Below, piece by piece: positions 54,800 to 64,000 of a stretch of DNA of 64,000 bases. Location: NCBI RefSeq assembly GCF_001598235.1, contig NZ_BCYO01000012.1, positions 57,377-121,376 of the forward strand, read 5' to 3'. A program made the position numbers and the translations under genes. This DNA comes from Polaromonas jejuensis NBRC 106434. Lineage in GTDB: Bacteria; Pseudomonadota; Gammaproteobacteria; Burkholderiales; Burkholderiaceae_C. Each line of letters starts with the position of its first letter. Position 1 is the first letter of the stretch. Under the pieces are notes generated by a model. That model saw only the letters and a list, made by a program, of their open reading frames with translations, was not told the origin of the DNA and made no database searches.

Positions 54800-56335
54800 A
54801 TGAAATTCAAAGTAATCGATTTGTTCGCCGGACCCGGTGGACTTGGGGAAGGTTTTTCCGCCTTAGATGAAGGTAATACCTTCAGCATTGCGGTCTCTGC
54901 AGAAATGGAAACCAGTGCCCATCAAACGTTAACTTTGCGGAGCTTCTTCAGGCATGTGCAAGGCGACTCCAAAGCGCTAGCCGCTTACTACAACTTCTGC
55001 AATTCTGAAAATGCGTCGCACCCTCGATATATTTTCTCTGCGGCGTGGGCCAAGGCGACCGACGAAGCAAAACAACTCACCCTTGGAAAAGACGAGCACA
55101 ACGCAACACTAGACAAGATCATCAAGGACAAGAAGCTGAAGGAAGACGACACGGTACTAATCGGTGGCCCACCATGCCAAGCCTACTCACTTGTTGGGCG
55201 CTCCCGCAACATGGGCAAGACTGACTATGTTGCGGAAGAAGACCACAGGCATTTTTTGTACCGTGAATACCTTCGCATCCTTCACAAAGCGAAGCCGGCT
55301 GTTTTCGTCATGGAGAACGTGAAAGGCATCCTCTCCGCAAAAATTGACGGGGAGCTGATTTTTCATGACATTCTTCGCGATCTGACCGATCCAGGGATAG
55401 CTTTGGGTGAGGGCCGCGGCATTCGCTACACAATTCATTCGCTGGTCACATCTGCCACCTTCAAGCCAGATATGGACCCCGAAAGTATCGATGCCAAAGA
55501 TTTCATCATTCATGCTGAGCGTTACGGAATTCCGCAAGCCCGCCACCGCGTAATACTCTTGGGAGTGCGCGAGGACATGAAGTATGACGGTCGGCACATG
55601 CTCACAGAGGTGCCGCAGTTGACCGTAAGGAATGCACTAAAAGATCTTCCCAGACTCCGAAGCAAATTGGGTCGCGATGACAGTCCTGAAGAATGGCGTG
55701 ACACCGTTGCACAACTCGGTCGTGAACTATCCACGGATGCGCTTTTAAAAGAAATACCAGAAATAGGGCTACGACTGGAGACCGTTGCCGCAACCCTGCG
55801 CAGCAATCTGGACACCGGAGCGCTTCGCTACCCACACACAAAGCCGGTTCCACCAAGTTTGACAACGTATCAGAACTGGGTGCGTGACCACAGCCTAAAC
55901 GTCTGGTTAAACCACGAAACCCGATCGCATATGAAGAGCGACTTGGGTCGCTACCTGTATGCCGCAGTGTTTACTCAACAGCACGGCTATTCACCCAAAG
56001 GCCACAAAGAGTTTGCATTAAGGGGCTTAGCACCAGCGCATGCCAATTGGAAAACCGGCAAGTTTGCAGATCGCTTCCGGGTGCAACGCTACAACTCACC
56101 AAGCACTACTGTGACCAGCCATATCTCCAAGGACGGGCACTACTTCATTCATCCCGACCCTAGGCAATGCCGCAGTCTGACGGTTCGAGAAGCAGCCCGG
56201 TTGCAGACATTCCCTGACAACTACTTTTTCCAGGGCAACCGCACACAGCAGTACCACCAGGTTGGCAATGCAGTCCCTTCCTTGTTGGCAAATCAGATCG
56301 CACGCATTTGCCGCGCGATATTGGCCGGTACCTAG
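54800..56335 (+). CDS. DNA (cytosine-5-)-methyltransferase
   Basis: A 511-residue enzyme. Motif I DLFAGPGGLGEGF at 7-19, motif IV GGPPCQAYS with catalytic Cys126, motif VI ENVKG at 172, motif VIII QARHRV, and motif X YHQVGNAVPSLLANQIAR near the end are all present. About 200 residues between VIII and IX would form the target-recognition domain. Recognition site unknown. 19 bp after vsr. Confidence 0.94.
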   Translation: MKFKVIDLFAGPGGLGEGFSALDEGNTFSIAVSAEMETSAHQTLTLRSFFRHVQGDSKALAAYYNFCNSENASHPRYIFSAAWAKATDEAKQLTLGKDEHNATLDKIIKDKKLKEDDTVLIGGPPCQAYSLVGRSRNMGKTDYVAEEDHRHFLYREYLRILHKAKPAVFVMENVKGILSAKIDGELIFHDILRDLTDPGIALGEGRGIRYTIHSLVTSATFKPDMDPESIDAKDFIIHAERYGIPQARHRVILLGVREDMKYDGRHMLTEVPQLTVRNALKDLPRLRSKLGRDDSPEEWRDTVAQLGRELSTDALLKEIPEIGLRLETVAATLRSNLDTGALRYPHTKPVPPSLTTYQNWVRDHSLNVWLNHETRSHMKSDLGRYLYAAVFTQQHGYSPKGHKEFALRGLAPAHANWKTGKFADRFRVQRYNSPSTTVTSHISKDGHYFIHPDPRQCRSLTVREAARLQTFPDNYFFQGNRTQQYHQVGNAVPSLLANQIARICRAILAGT

Positions 56336-56413
56336 AAGATTGGAGGCTGTTCGGTCTTGCAAAAATTCAACATTTTCAATATATTTCGATAATGTTGGCT
56401 ATGGAAAGCATAT

Positions 56414-56635
56414 ATGCGAGACAGAAGAGCAAAATTCGTAGAGCTGGCGAACAACAGGGTCAACAGAACTATCAAAGACATAAGACTTATAGGCAATCTT
56501 TCGAACAGGTCTGCATATGAGTATTCAGACGAAGATGCCCGGAAGATCGTGCGCGCACTACAGAAGGAGCTTGATCTGCTCAAGGTGCGATTCAGCGGAG
56601 AAATGAGCGGCGGTGAGGGAGACTTTTCGCTCTGA
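56414..56635 (+). CDS. 73-residue protein of the defence cluster
   Basis: A small charged helical protein, MRDRRAKFVELANNRVNRTI, with SAYEYSDEDARKIVRALQKE near the C-terminus. Codon use is normal and the frame fills the gap before the GHKL gene with 25 bp to spare. I do not recognise a named family. Likely an accessory or antitoxin-like subunit, by position only. Confidence 0.6.
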   Translation: MRDRRAKFVELANNRVNRTIKDIRLIGNLSNRSAYEYSDEDARKIVRALQKELDLLKVRFSGEMSGGEGDFSL

Positions 56636-56660
56636 TTAAGCTAGAAAAAAGGGGGTAGAA

Positions 56661-58487
56661 ATGGAGTTGATGTTCCGGGCTTTGTCCGGTGGCGAAATGG
56701 AGCGACCACCAACGCAACGAGATCAGTTCAACAACGATGACGTTGAACTGGCGGAAGCCCTTGTCAGAGAGTCACTGCAAAACTCCCTCGACGCGAGATT
56801 GGAATCGGCAGACTGCGTCCATGTATGTCTCAGAATTGTGGAACCCGGTGAAGAAGACAGAGCCTGGCTCAAGGCAACGCTGCGGCTTGATGAGTTAGAG
56901 CAGCACCTTCGGGCGTGTGAGATTGATCCTGTCAATTTTCACGATCTCAAGTTGTTGACGATTGAGGACTTTGGCACGTCTGGATTGACGGGTCGATGGG
57001 ACGCTTGGGATGACGACCCGTTTTGTGATTTTTGGCGACGCATGGGGCTGTCCCACAAGGGGGGGCGCTCTTTGGGGCGGTGGGGTCTTGGTAAGTTGGT
57101 TTTTTCCAGCGTCTCCAGAATCCGTTCATTCCTTGGTTTGACCGTGCCTGCAGACTTGCGCGGACATCCGTTGCTGATGGGTCAGGCGGTGCTAACCCAT
57201 CACAAGCTCGAGGATAAGCGTCGGTTCGATTCCCACGCCTTTTTTGGCGTCAGGGGGGAAGATGATCTGCAGCTGCCGGTGGTGGATGCGGCATTCATCG
57301 CAAAGTTTTCTGCTGTATGTGGATTGAAGCGAAGCAGCGAAACGGGTTTGTCTGTAGTGGTCCCGTTTCCCGAGCCAGCAGTGACACACGACCGCATAGT
57401 GGAGTTCGTAGTTCGAAACTATTTTTTCCCAATCCTCTTTGGCCGCTTGCGGGTCACCGTTGGTGACGCCGAGATCAATACGGAGACGTTTCCGGAACTT
57501 GCGAAACGGTTAGGCGGACCGCGCTTCACGCAAGGCAAGCTGGCAGAGTTCATTCAGACAGTTGATACGGCACGCCGCGGCGGGTCACAGATTCCCTTGG
57601 TCCTGACGCCCGACTGGCCGAAGGACATCGAACGAGCAATAGGTACTGAGCATTTGGCCGAGCAACGCAAGCGTTTGATGAACGGCGAGTTGATATTCCT
57701 CCGAGCACAACTACTGCTGAAACGAAAAAACGGCGAAGAAGTTCGAACGCACTTCGACATGTTCCTGTTGCGGGCACCGGAGGACCAATCGGAAGCGCTC
57801 TTTGTCCGCGATTCGATCACCCTGCCCGGGGAAGCCAGGTATTTCAGGGGGCGGCATATTTACGCGGCGCTGGTGGCCGATGATCGTGATCTCTGCGCCT
57901 TTCTGGGGGATGCAGAGAATCCAGCGCACACCAGTTGGTCGGCGACTGCTGAGAAGCTGAGCAAGAATTGGCGCAACCCCCAAACCCGCCTGAAGGAAAT
58001 TCGGGAGTCCCTACAGCGTGTATACAACGTGTTGACCAGTGCAGTGGAGACGGTCGATAACGACGCGCTGGCATCCTTCTTTTCTTCAAAGTCAGAGGAG
58101 GGTGGGAAGAAAGCGCGGCCACCGGGTCCAATTGTTCGCCCGCCTGTCATCACTGTGCCGCCGCAGGCACCGAAGGTCTATCGGCTGAACCGGCAGATCG
58201 GCGGATTCAACATACGTCCGGGACCGGGCATCACGGAAGAGGCGTTGCCGTTAACCCTGCATGTTCGCGTGGCCTACGATGTGCGCTCGGGAAATCCATT
58301 CAGCAAGCACAGTCCCTACGACTTCGATCTGACGCGGCCAAACAGATCCATCAAGGCAGCTGGCGCGCAGGTTAGTTGTACTGCCGCCAACGTCATCGAG
58401 CTGGAAATAGCAAGCAAAGACTTTGAGGTTGAGGTCATCGGTTTTGATCCAAATCGTGACCTGATAGTTGATCCAAGGGTGGTGTAA
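56661..58487 (+). CDS. GHKL (MutL/MORC-like) ATPase
   Basis: A 608-residue protein. The N-box ESLQNSLDA has Glu37, Asn41 and Asp44; IEDFGTSGLTG has Asp103 and Gly105; GRWGLGK at 139-145 closes over ATP. This is the Bergerat fold of MutL, Hsp90, topoisomerase VI and MORC. The middle shows mixed alpha/beta sequence and the last 110 residues look beta-rich after a Pro-rich linker (PPGPIVRPPVITVPPQAPKV). GHKL ATPases of this kind occur in bacterial restriction-modification loci beside cytosine methyltransferases. Its stop overlaps the next start (TAATG). Confidence 0.82.
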   Translation: MELMFRALSGGEMERPPTQRDQFNNDDVELAEALVRESLQNSLDARLESADCVHVCLRIVEPGEEDRAWLKATLRLDELEQHLRACEIDPVNFHDLKLLTIEDFGTSGLTGRWDAWDDDPFCDFWRRMGLSHKGGRSLGRWGLGKLVFSSVSRIRSFLGLTVPADLRGHPLLMGQAVLTHHKLEDKRRFDSHAFFGVRGEDDLQLPVVDAAFIAKFSAVCGLKRSSETGLSVVVPFPEPAVTHDRIVEFVVRNYFFPILFGRLRVTVGDAEINTETFPELAKRLGGPRFTQGKLAEFIQTVDTARRGGSQIPLVLTPDWPKDIERAIGTEHLAEQRKRLMNGELIFLRAQLLLKRKNGEEVRTHFDMFLLRAPEDQSEALFVRDSITLPGEARYFRGRHIYAALVADDRDLCAFLGDAENPAHTSWSATAEKLSKNWRNPQTRLKEIRESLQRVYNVLTSAVETVDNDALASFFSSKSEEGGKKARPPGPIVRPPVITVPPQAPKVYRLNRQIGGFNIRPGPGITEEALPLTLHVRVAYDVRSGNPFSKHSPYDFDLTRPNRSIKAAGAQVSCTAANVIELEIASKDFEVEVIGFDPNRDLIVDPRVV

Positions 58488-59257
58488 TGACTTTGCGAAT
58501 CAATTCCACAGGCAGGAAAAAGATACCGATGGAGTGCCTGAGTTTCAGGCTGGTGGAAAAGAAGGATGGCATGCCGTCCTCATTCGAAGCGGATCTCCGG
58601 CTTGACAAGCTAGGCCTTGCGGCCGACGCAAAAGTCTACGTTGAGGCGTATGTAAAAAGCTCGGTGATGCGCTTTCCATTTGGAACGATTGGGATTCCAT
58701 TGGTGCCACCTGATCGGAGCCTGATCGAGGTCGATACCGGCACGCAGCCCATGTTTCGGGTGAAGGTGATTGATGAGTCTGCTCATGTCGGTCGAATCCT
58801 CGCTGTGGCCAATGGAATCCATCCAGAGTCTGATGTACCGGGACAGGACAGAACATCACTTCTTCCCCTGGCGACGGCGGACTTGGGTGAAGAGGTCTGG
58901 AGTCTTAGTATTGACCGTGACACCGGCGCACGGCTGACACTGAATAACCGGATTGCAGATATTGCGGACAGGTTGACGAGAGATCCGTTATTGCAGGGGG
59001 CGATCTTTCCCGAGGTGACGCGCAAACTGGTGGAGTTCGTTTATTCAGACGAAGCTGACTCAGAAGAACAGTGGGTCACGAACTGGAAAGCATGGTTTGT
59101 CGAGCAACTTGGACGTTCGCCTGAAGAAGTGGCGGGTTCCCCTCTTGAGGGAGATAACGAGGCGATCAGAAACGTGGCAGACGAAGTGGCTGCGTGCTTT
59201 TCACGAAAGCAGCGCTTTGCGAATCGTGCGTCCGCCGTTCTTTTTGGGAGTAGCTAA
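58487..59257 (+). CDS. Protein of unknown function, partner of the GHKL ATPase
   Basis: A 256-residue soluble protein (MTLRINSTGRKKIPMECLSF). The first 110 residues alternate in beta-like fashion (MRFPFGTIGIPLVPPDRSLI); the rest is helical (EEVWSLSIDRDTGARLTLNN, FPEVTRKLVEFVY). No nuclease motif is evident. It overlaps the ATPase gene by one base and is followed directly by the third gene, so these three likely form one complex. No family recognised. Confidence 0.7.
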   Translation: MTLRINSTGRKKIPMECLSFRLVEKKDGMPSSFEADLRLDKLGLAADAKVYVEAYVKSSVMRFPFGTIGIPLVPPDRSLIEVDTGTQPMFRVKVIDESAHVGRILAVANGIHPESDVPGQDRTSLLPLATADLGEEVWSLSIDRDTGARLTLNNRIADIADRLTRDPLLQGAIFPEVTRKLVEFVYSDEADSEEQWVTNWKAWFVEQLGRSPEEVAGSPLEGDNEAIRNVADEVAACFSRKQRFANRASAVLFGSS

Positions 59258-59983
59258 ATGGTTGACGTTCGCGTTCTGAATGGAGAGGGGATCGTGGAAT
59301 TCTCGAAGTTTCTTGCCAGACTTCGTGAGCACCCGGCTGGCGAAGTGCCTTGGAACCTCCTGGATGATGGCCGCTACTCGGACCCTATGGATGATGCCCT
59401 GTCGATCGAACAGCGAGATTTCGACAATGCTTTCGTCTTTGGAGAGTACTTGGTTTCCGCTCTGGCTACTTGCGAGGCTCGCGTTATTTCGCGTAATCAC
59501 GGTCTGTGGTCGTGGCTCGCACTGTTCTTCTTCGATTTCTTGTGCCCGAAAAACGCTGACGGTCTACGAAAACCCTTGCAGGACGATCTTTACGTTCTTC
59601 AGCCGGAATTCAATTTCCGGCGGTACTACAGACATCTGGTCAGGACACCGTGGCAGGCTGTCCGTATGCACGACGAAGCGGCGAAGGTTCTGCTGCTATC
59701 GAGTGGACGCGGAGTGCGGACTGATCTTGCAGAACAGATTGGCGGGTATCAAGAGCTGTTTGGCAGTTCGTCCGTTGTGAGAGCTGCATATGAGCTTTAC
59801 TTCAATCCCGAGACACAAAAGCCGAAGCGCGGCGCTGGTGGCAAAGGTGCCGGATCACCGCGAAGGTATTCCAGCGTGCTCAGGCAGTTGGAATTGACAT
59901 ACGACTTGGCAGAGTGTCCATCAAGCAGTCTGATCAATCTACTGCCTAGCGAATTCAATTCTTGGCGTAACCAACGCGTTTAG
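59258..59983 (+). CDS. Protein of unknown function (DUF6339-like), last gene of the cluster
   Basis: A 241-residue protein (MVDVRVLNGEGIVEFSKFLA). A central tryptophan-rich helical core, NHGLWSWLALFFFDFLCP, and the segment RYYRHLVRTPWQAVRMHDEA resemble DUF6339 proteins that occur near DNA methyltransferases; the family call is tentative. It starts on the base after the previous stop (TAAATG). No PD-(D/E)XK motif is obvious, so whether it is the nuclease is open. Confidence 0.7.
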   Translation: MVDVRVLNGEGIVEFSKFLARLREHPAGEVPWNLLDDGRYSDPMDDALSIEQRDFDNAFVFGEYLVSALATCEARVISRNHGLWSWLALFFFDFLCPKNADGLRKPLQDDLYVLQPEFNFRRYYRHLVRTPWQAVRMHDEAAKVLLLSSGRGVRTDLAEQIGGYQELFGSSSVVRAAYELYFNPETQKPKRGAGGKGAGSPRRYSSVLRQLELTYDLAECPSSSLINLLPSEFNSWRNQRV

Positions 59984-60018
59984 GTTTCCGGCAGCGTTGC
60001 CGACGCGATCAGCCGGCC

Positions 60019-60381
60019 TCAGTGGTCGGCCACGTCCGGTCCAATGGGTAAAATGCGCGGGCAAAACCAGTCACGCAAGTCGTGTTCCAGCCAGAGGCCC
60101 AGCTTCTGGCGACGCTGCGTGTCTGCCAGCTTCTCGACCCTTTTGCGAATTTCGCCCAGCATCAAGGCGCTTAAAAAACAGGGCGTCGTCCGGTGCGTTG
60201 GTAAACCAGTCAAGTACATCGTGGCCGTACCGCCTTCGCTGTGAGCAATTTCAGCGATAAGCGCATCCACCAAGCCCGCTTTGCGACCGCTGCTGGCCCT
60301 GAACCGGCGAATCGCAGCCTGAACCACCTCGCGCCGCTGAAACTGTGGCGTATTGAGCAGGTCGTCAATCTTTGCCGCCAA
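60019..60381 (-). pseudogene. Chimera of two PIN-domain toxin remnants
   Basis: An open frame of 120 codons from TTG. The first half (IDDLLNTPQFQRREVVQAAI, then LVDALIAEIAHSEGGTATM) reads as the C-terminal half of a PilT/VapC PIN protein; the second (MYLTGLPTH, then LMLGEIRKRVEKLADTQRRQ and RILPIGPDVADH) as the middle of a FitB-type PIN protein. Neither has a complete active site. It overlaps the 3' end of the ATPase gene at 60365. Probably a recombination scar. Confidence 0.5.
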
Positions 60382-61564
60382 CTCTCATCCGTGTTGCATC
60401 CACGCCCCTATTACGCCCCCCGCCAGGCAACATGGCCCAAAGCGGCACGGCTTCCATGCCGTCAGCAAGTTTGAAGCGGTGCAGGCCCGGATAGACCACA
60501 TAGAGCGCGTCCAGCTTCAGGTCGTTCATGGCAATACGCATGCTGGTGGTGACCCGAGGCGCGTCGGCGCGCTTGAATTCGACGCCTACCCGCTGGCTAC
60601 CCTTGAACATCAGCAGGTCGAGCTCGGCACCCTGATGCGTGGCCCAAAAGTACGCCTGATCGGGCTGCGCAATGCGCAAAACCTGCTCCAGGGCAAAGCC
60701 TTCCCAACTGGCCCCGCTTTGGGGGTGGGCGAGCAGCTGCGGGAGGGTCTTGACGCCCATGAGCGAGTGCAGAAGACCCGTATCACGAAAGTAGATCTTG
60801 GGCGCCTTGACCTGGCGCTTGCCAAGGTTCTCGTGCCAGGGTTGCAGTTGTCGCACCATAAAGGTTTGGGTCAGGTAGTCCAGGTACCGGCGCACCGTAG
60901 TCTCGCCGATGCCCAGTGACCGCGCCGGCTCGGCGGCGTTCCAGATTTGCCCATGGTAGTGGGCCACCATCTGCCAGAAACGCATCATCAAGGGGGCAGC
61001 CACGTTCATGCCCAACTGGGGCAAGTCGCTGTACAGGTAGCGGTTGATGGCGTCCCTACGCCAGGTGGCGCTGACATCGTCTGTCTGCGGAAGATATGCT
61101 CCGGGAAAGCCGCCGCGCAGCCACAGGTGGTTGACGTTCTCCCGGCTGGAGCCAATCTCGCTGAGGTCGAATCCCGCCACTTCCAGAGTTACTGCACGGC
61201 CCAGCAATGATTCCTGTCGGTGCGTGATCCGCGGTGACGCACTGCCCAGCAACAGGTATTGCCCATTGCGGTGGATGTGGGTCGGGCGATCGATCAACAC
61301 ACGAAGCGCTTCAAACAGCTGCGGTTGGTGCTGGACTTCATCAATGACCACCAGTCCCTGCAGGTCTGCAAGTGCCTCCATGGGGTAGGTCAGACGGCGC
61401 CGGGACGCCTCGTCCTCCAGGTCAAAGTAATTAGGGGAGTCGGTGGAGATGAACTCTCGCGCCAGCGTGGTTTTGCCGACTTGGCGGGGACCGACCAACT
61501 CGACGGCTCTGAACGAATCCAGCAGATGGCGAAGTCGCGATTTAAGGACGCTGCGTTCAATCAT
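60365..61564 (-). CDS. AAA ATPase with DUF4143 domain
   Basis: A 399-residue protein. Walker A VGPRQVGKTTLAREF and Walker B LVVIDEVQHQPQL are in the N-terminal ATPase; the DUF4143 part follows with FYWAT-like ALEQVLRIAQPDQAYFWATH and ELDLLMF. ATP-dependent DNA- or nuclease-related functions are assumed for the family but unproven. The usual end near VPLWAML is extended by about 20 residues that run into the PIN scar. A 9-bp inverted repeat lies 21 bp before ATG 61564. Confidence 0.82.
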   Translation of the reverse strand: MIERSVLKSRLRHLLDSFRAVELVGPRQVGKTTLAREFISTDSPNYFDLEDEASRRRLTYPMEALADLQGLVVIDEVQHQPQLFEALRVLIDRPTHIHRNGQYLLLGSASPRITHRQESLLGRAVTLEVAGFDLSEIGSSRENVNHLWLRGGFPGAYLPQTDDVSATWRRDAINRYLYSDLPQLGMNVAAPLMMRFWQMVAHYHGQIWNAAEPARSLGIGETTVRRYLDYLTQTFMVRQLQPWHENLGKRQVKAPKIYFRDTGLLHSLMGVKTLPQLLAHPQSGASWEGFALEQVLRIAQPDQAYFWATHQGAELDLLMFKGSQRVGVEFKRADAPRVTTSMRIAMNDLKLDALYVVYPGLHRFKLADGMEAVPLWAMLPGGGRNRGVDATRMRVGGKD

Positions 61565-61584
61565 CTGCCCATGATAACCAAAAA

Positions 61585-61608
61585 CCATGAAATTCGAACA
61601 TTTCATGG
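61585..61608. promoter_or_regulatory. Inverted repeat upstream of the DUF4143 ATPase
   Basis: CCATGAAAT / ATTTCATGG, perfect 9-bp arms around TCGAAC. Confidence 0.4.
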
Positions 61609-61700
61609 TGGATTTTCATGGTAATGAAAAAACTGAAGCTATCGTCCGAGCCTTTGTAGTGCTGGTGACGGTGGCGTTTCAGTGCCCGATTCGGGCCTCA

Positions 61701-61896
61701 GCCCAACACGGTTCAGTTAAGCCCATGCCCCTGGTTTGTCATCCCGGACCCCGGATCAAGTTCGGGGCAAGCTCTGATCCGGTATCCATGGATTGCGGGG
61801 TGCTGAAACCCCGGACTTCATCCGGGGCCGCAATGACAAGTCGACGTTTTGATCATTCCGACTCAGGGCGAATAACTTAACTGAACCGTATTGGGC
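61701..61896. mobile_element. MITE-like element with nested palindromes
   Basis: Terminal inverted repeats 61701-61721 and 61876-61896 match 20 of 21 (ACGGTTCAGTTAAG / CTTAACTGAACCGT core). Inside are two GC-rich hairpins (CCCCGGATCAAGTTCGGGG and CCCCGGACTTCATCCGGGG) bounded by TTGTCAT / ATGACAA, resembling a separate palindromic repeat. No transposase is encoded. Confidence 0.65.
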
Positions 61897-61905
61897 CCAA
61901 GTCAC

Positions 61906-62154
61906 CTACCGATAAAACGCCTCGACCTTGCCCTTCAACTTGATCATCAGCGGATAACCCTTGCGATCCACCTTCTTGCCTACGGGCACTTTGATCCAGC
62001 CTTCGCTGATGCAGTATTCCTCCACATCGGAACGCTCCTTGTCATTGAAGCGAATACCAATGTCGTGTTCAAACACGGCAGCGACGTGATGGGGGTTGCG
62101 CGCGTCAGCTGAAAGATGGTCGGGCAAAGGAGGAAGTTGCGTGGCGTCGTTCAT
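61906..62154 (-). CDS. DUF3297 family protein
   Basis: An 82-residue protein (MNDATQLPPLPDHLSADARN) with NPHHVAAVFEHDIGIRFNDK, VEEYCISEGWIKVPVGKKVD and RKGYPLMIKLKGKVEAFY, matching DUF3297. Function unknown. ATG 62154 fits the family start better than the upstream in-frame codon. Lies 26 bp after gyrB on the same strand. Confidence 0.88.
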   Translation of the reverse strand: MNDATQLPPLPDHLSADARNPHHVAAVFEHDIGIRFNDKERSDVEEYCISEGWIKVPVGKKVDRKGYPLMIKLKGKVEAFYR

Positions 62155-62180
62155 GGGAATGAAAAGAGGAACTGTGGAAC

Positions 62181-64000
<1,820 letters not shown>

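Overview
The window looks like a chromosomal segment of a betaproteobacterium of the Burkholderiales, most likely a Comamonadaceae member of the Polaromonas/Rhodoferax type. The evidence is the high GC of most genes, the mnmG-rsmG-parA-parB block with TGTTTCACGTGAAACA parS sites, gyrB at the right edge, minCDE, and a dispersed 17-nt hairpin (GCTAT-N7-ATAGC) between genes. Genus is inference. No rRNA, tRNA or CRISPR array was seen.

Layout. 1-7.2 kb: 5' part of an acetoacetate-CoA ligase gene; a TetR regulator with two matching palindromic operators; a 37-residue membrane peptide plus an alpha/beta hydrolase; a uracil/xanthine permease; an exported esterase; a hotdog thioesterase; and a frameshifted J-domain-like gene. 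7.2-9.3 kb: a scarred stretch with a histone-H1-like gene, a low-GC orphan gene, a possible half attC site, and a glyoxalase-fold gene cut off by an IS5-type transposase tail. 9.3-13.8 kb: MscS channel, TMEM175-type channel, cobalamin adenosyltransferase, EF-hand protein and D-lactate dehydrogenase. 13.8-21.1 kb: chromosome partition and tRNA-modification block (parB, two hydrolases, parA, LysE exporter, rsmG, mnmG) with three parS sites inside coding sequence. 21.1-29.2 kb: a vapBC-like module, LysE exporter, FMN reductase, Crp/Fnr regulator facing a class II aldolase, AsmA-like protein, GST and an old yellow enzyme. 29.2-34.2 kb: thiCOSGE behind a TPP riboswitch.

35.4-43.3 kb is a carbohydrate island. 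A transcription factor that fuses a GntR/FCD regulator to a complete alpha/beta hydrolase precedes a sugar ABC transporter, a TIM-barrel isomerase/epimerase and a Gfo/Idh/MocA dehydrogenase. 43.6-53.5 kb holds an endonuclease/phosphatase-family protein, a PPC/DUF296 protein, a metallophosphoesterase, minCDE, a myo-inositol oxygenase, an AhpD-like protein, a DEDDh exonuclease, NnrU, and two small exported proteins that share a leader and an upstream element.

54.0-60.0 kb is the most exciting region: a lower-GC, co-directional, tightly packed cluster with Vsr-type endonuclease, 5-cytosine DNA methyltransferase, a 73-residue protein, a GHKL (MutL/MORC-like) ATPase and two proteins of unknown family. 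It is probably a horizontally acquired restriction-modification-like defence system. It is flanked by gene wrecks: a glyoxalase-fold pseudogene on the left, and on the right a chimera of two PIN toxins, a DUF4143 ATPase and a MITE-like element. A DUF3297 gene and the 3' part of gyrB close the window.
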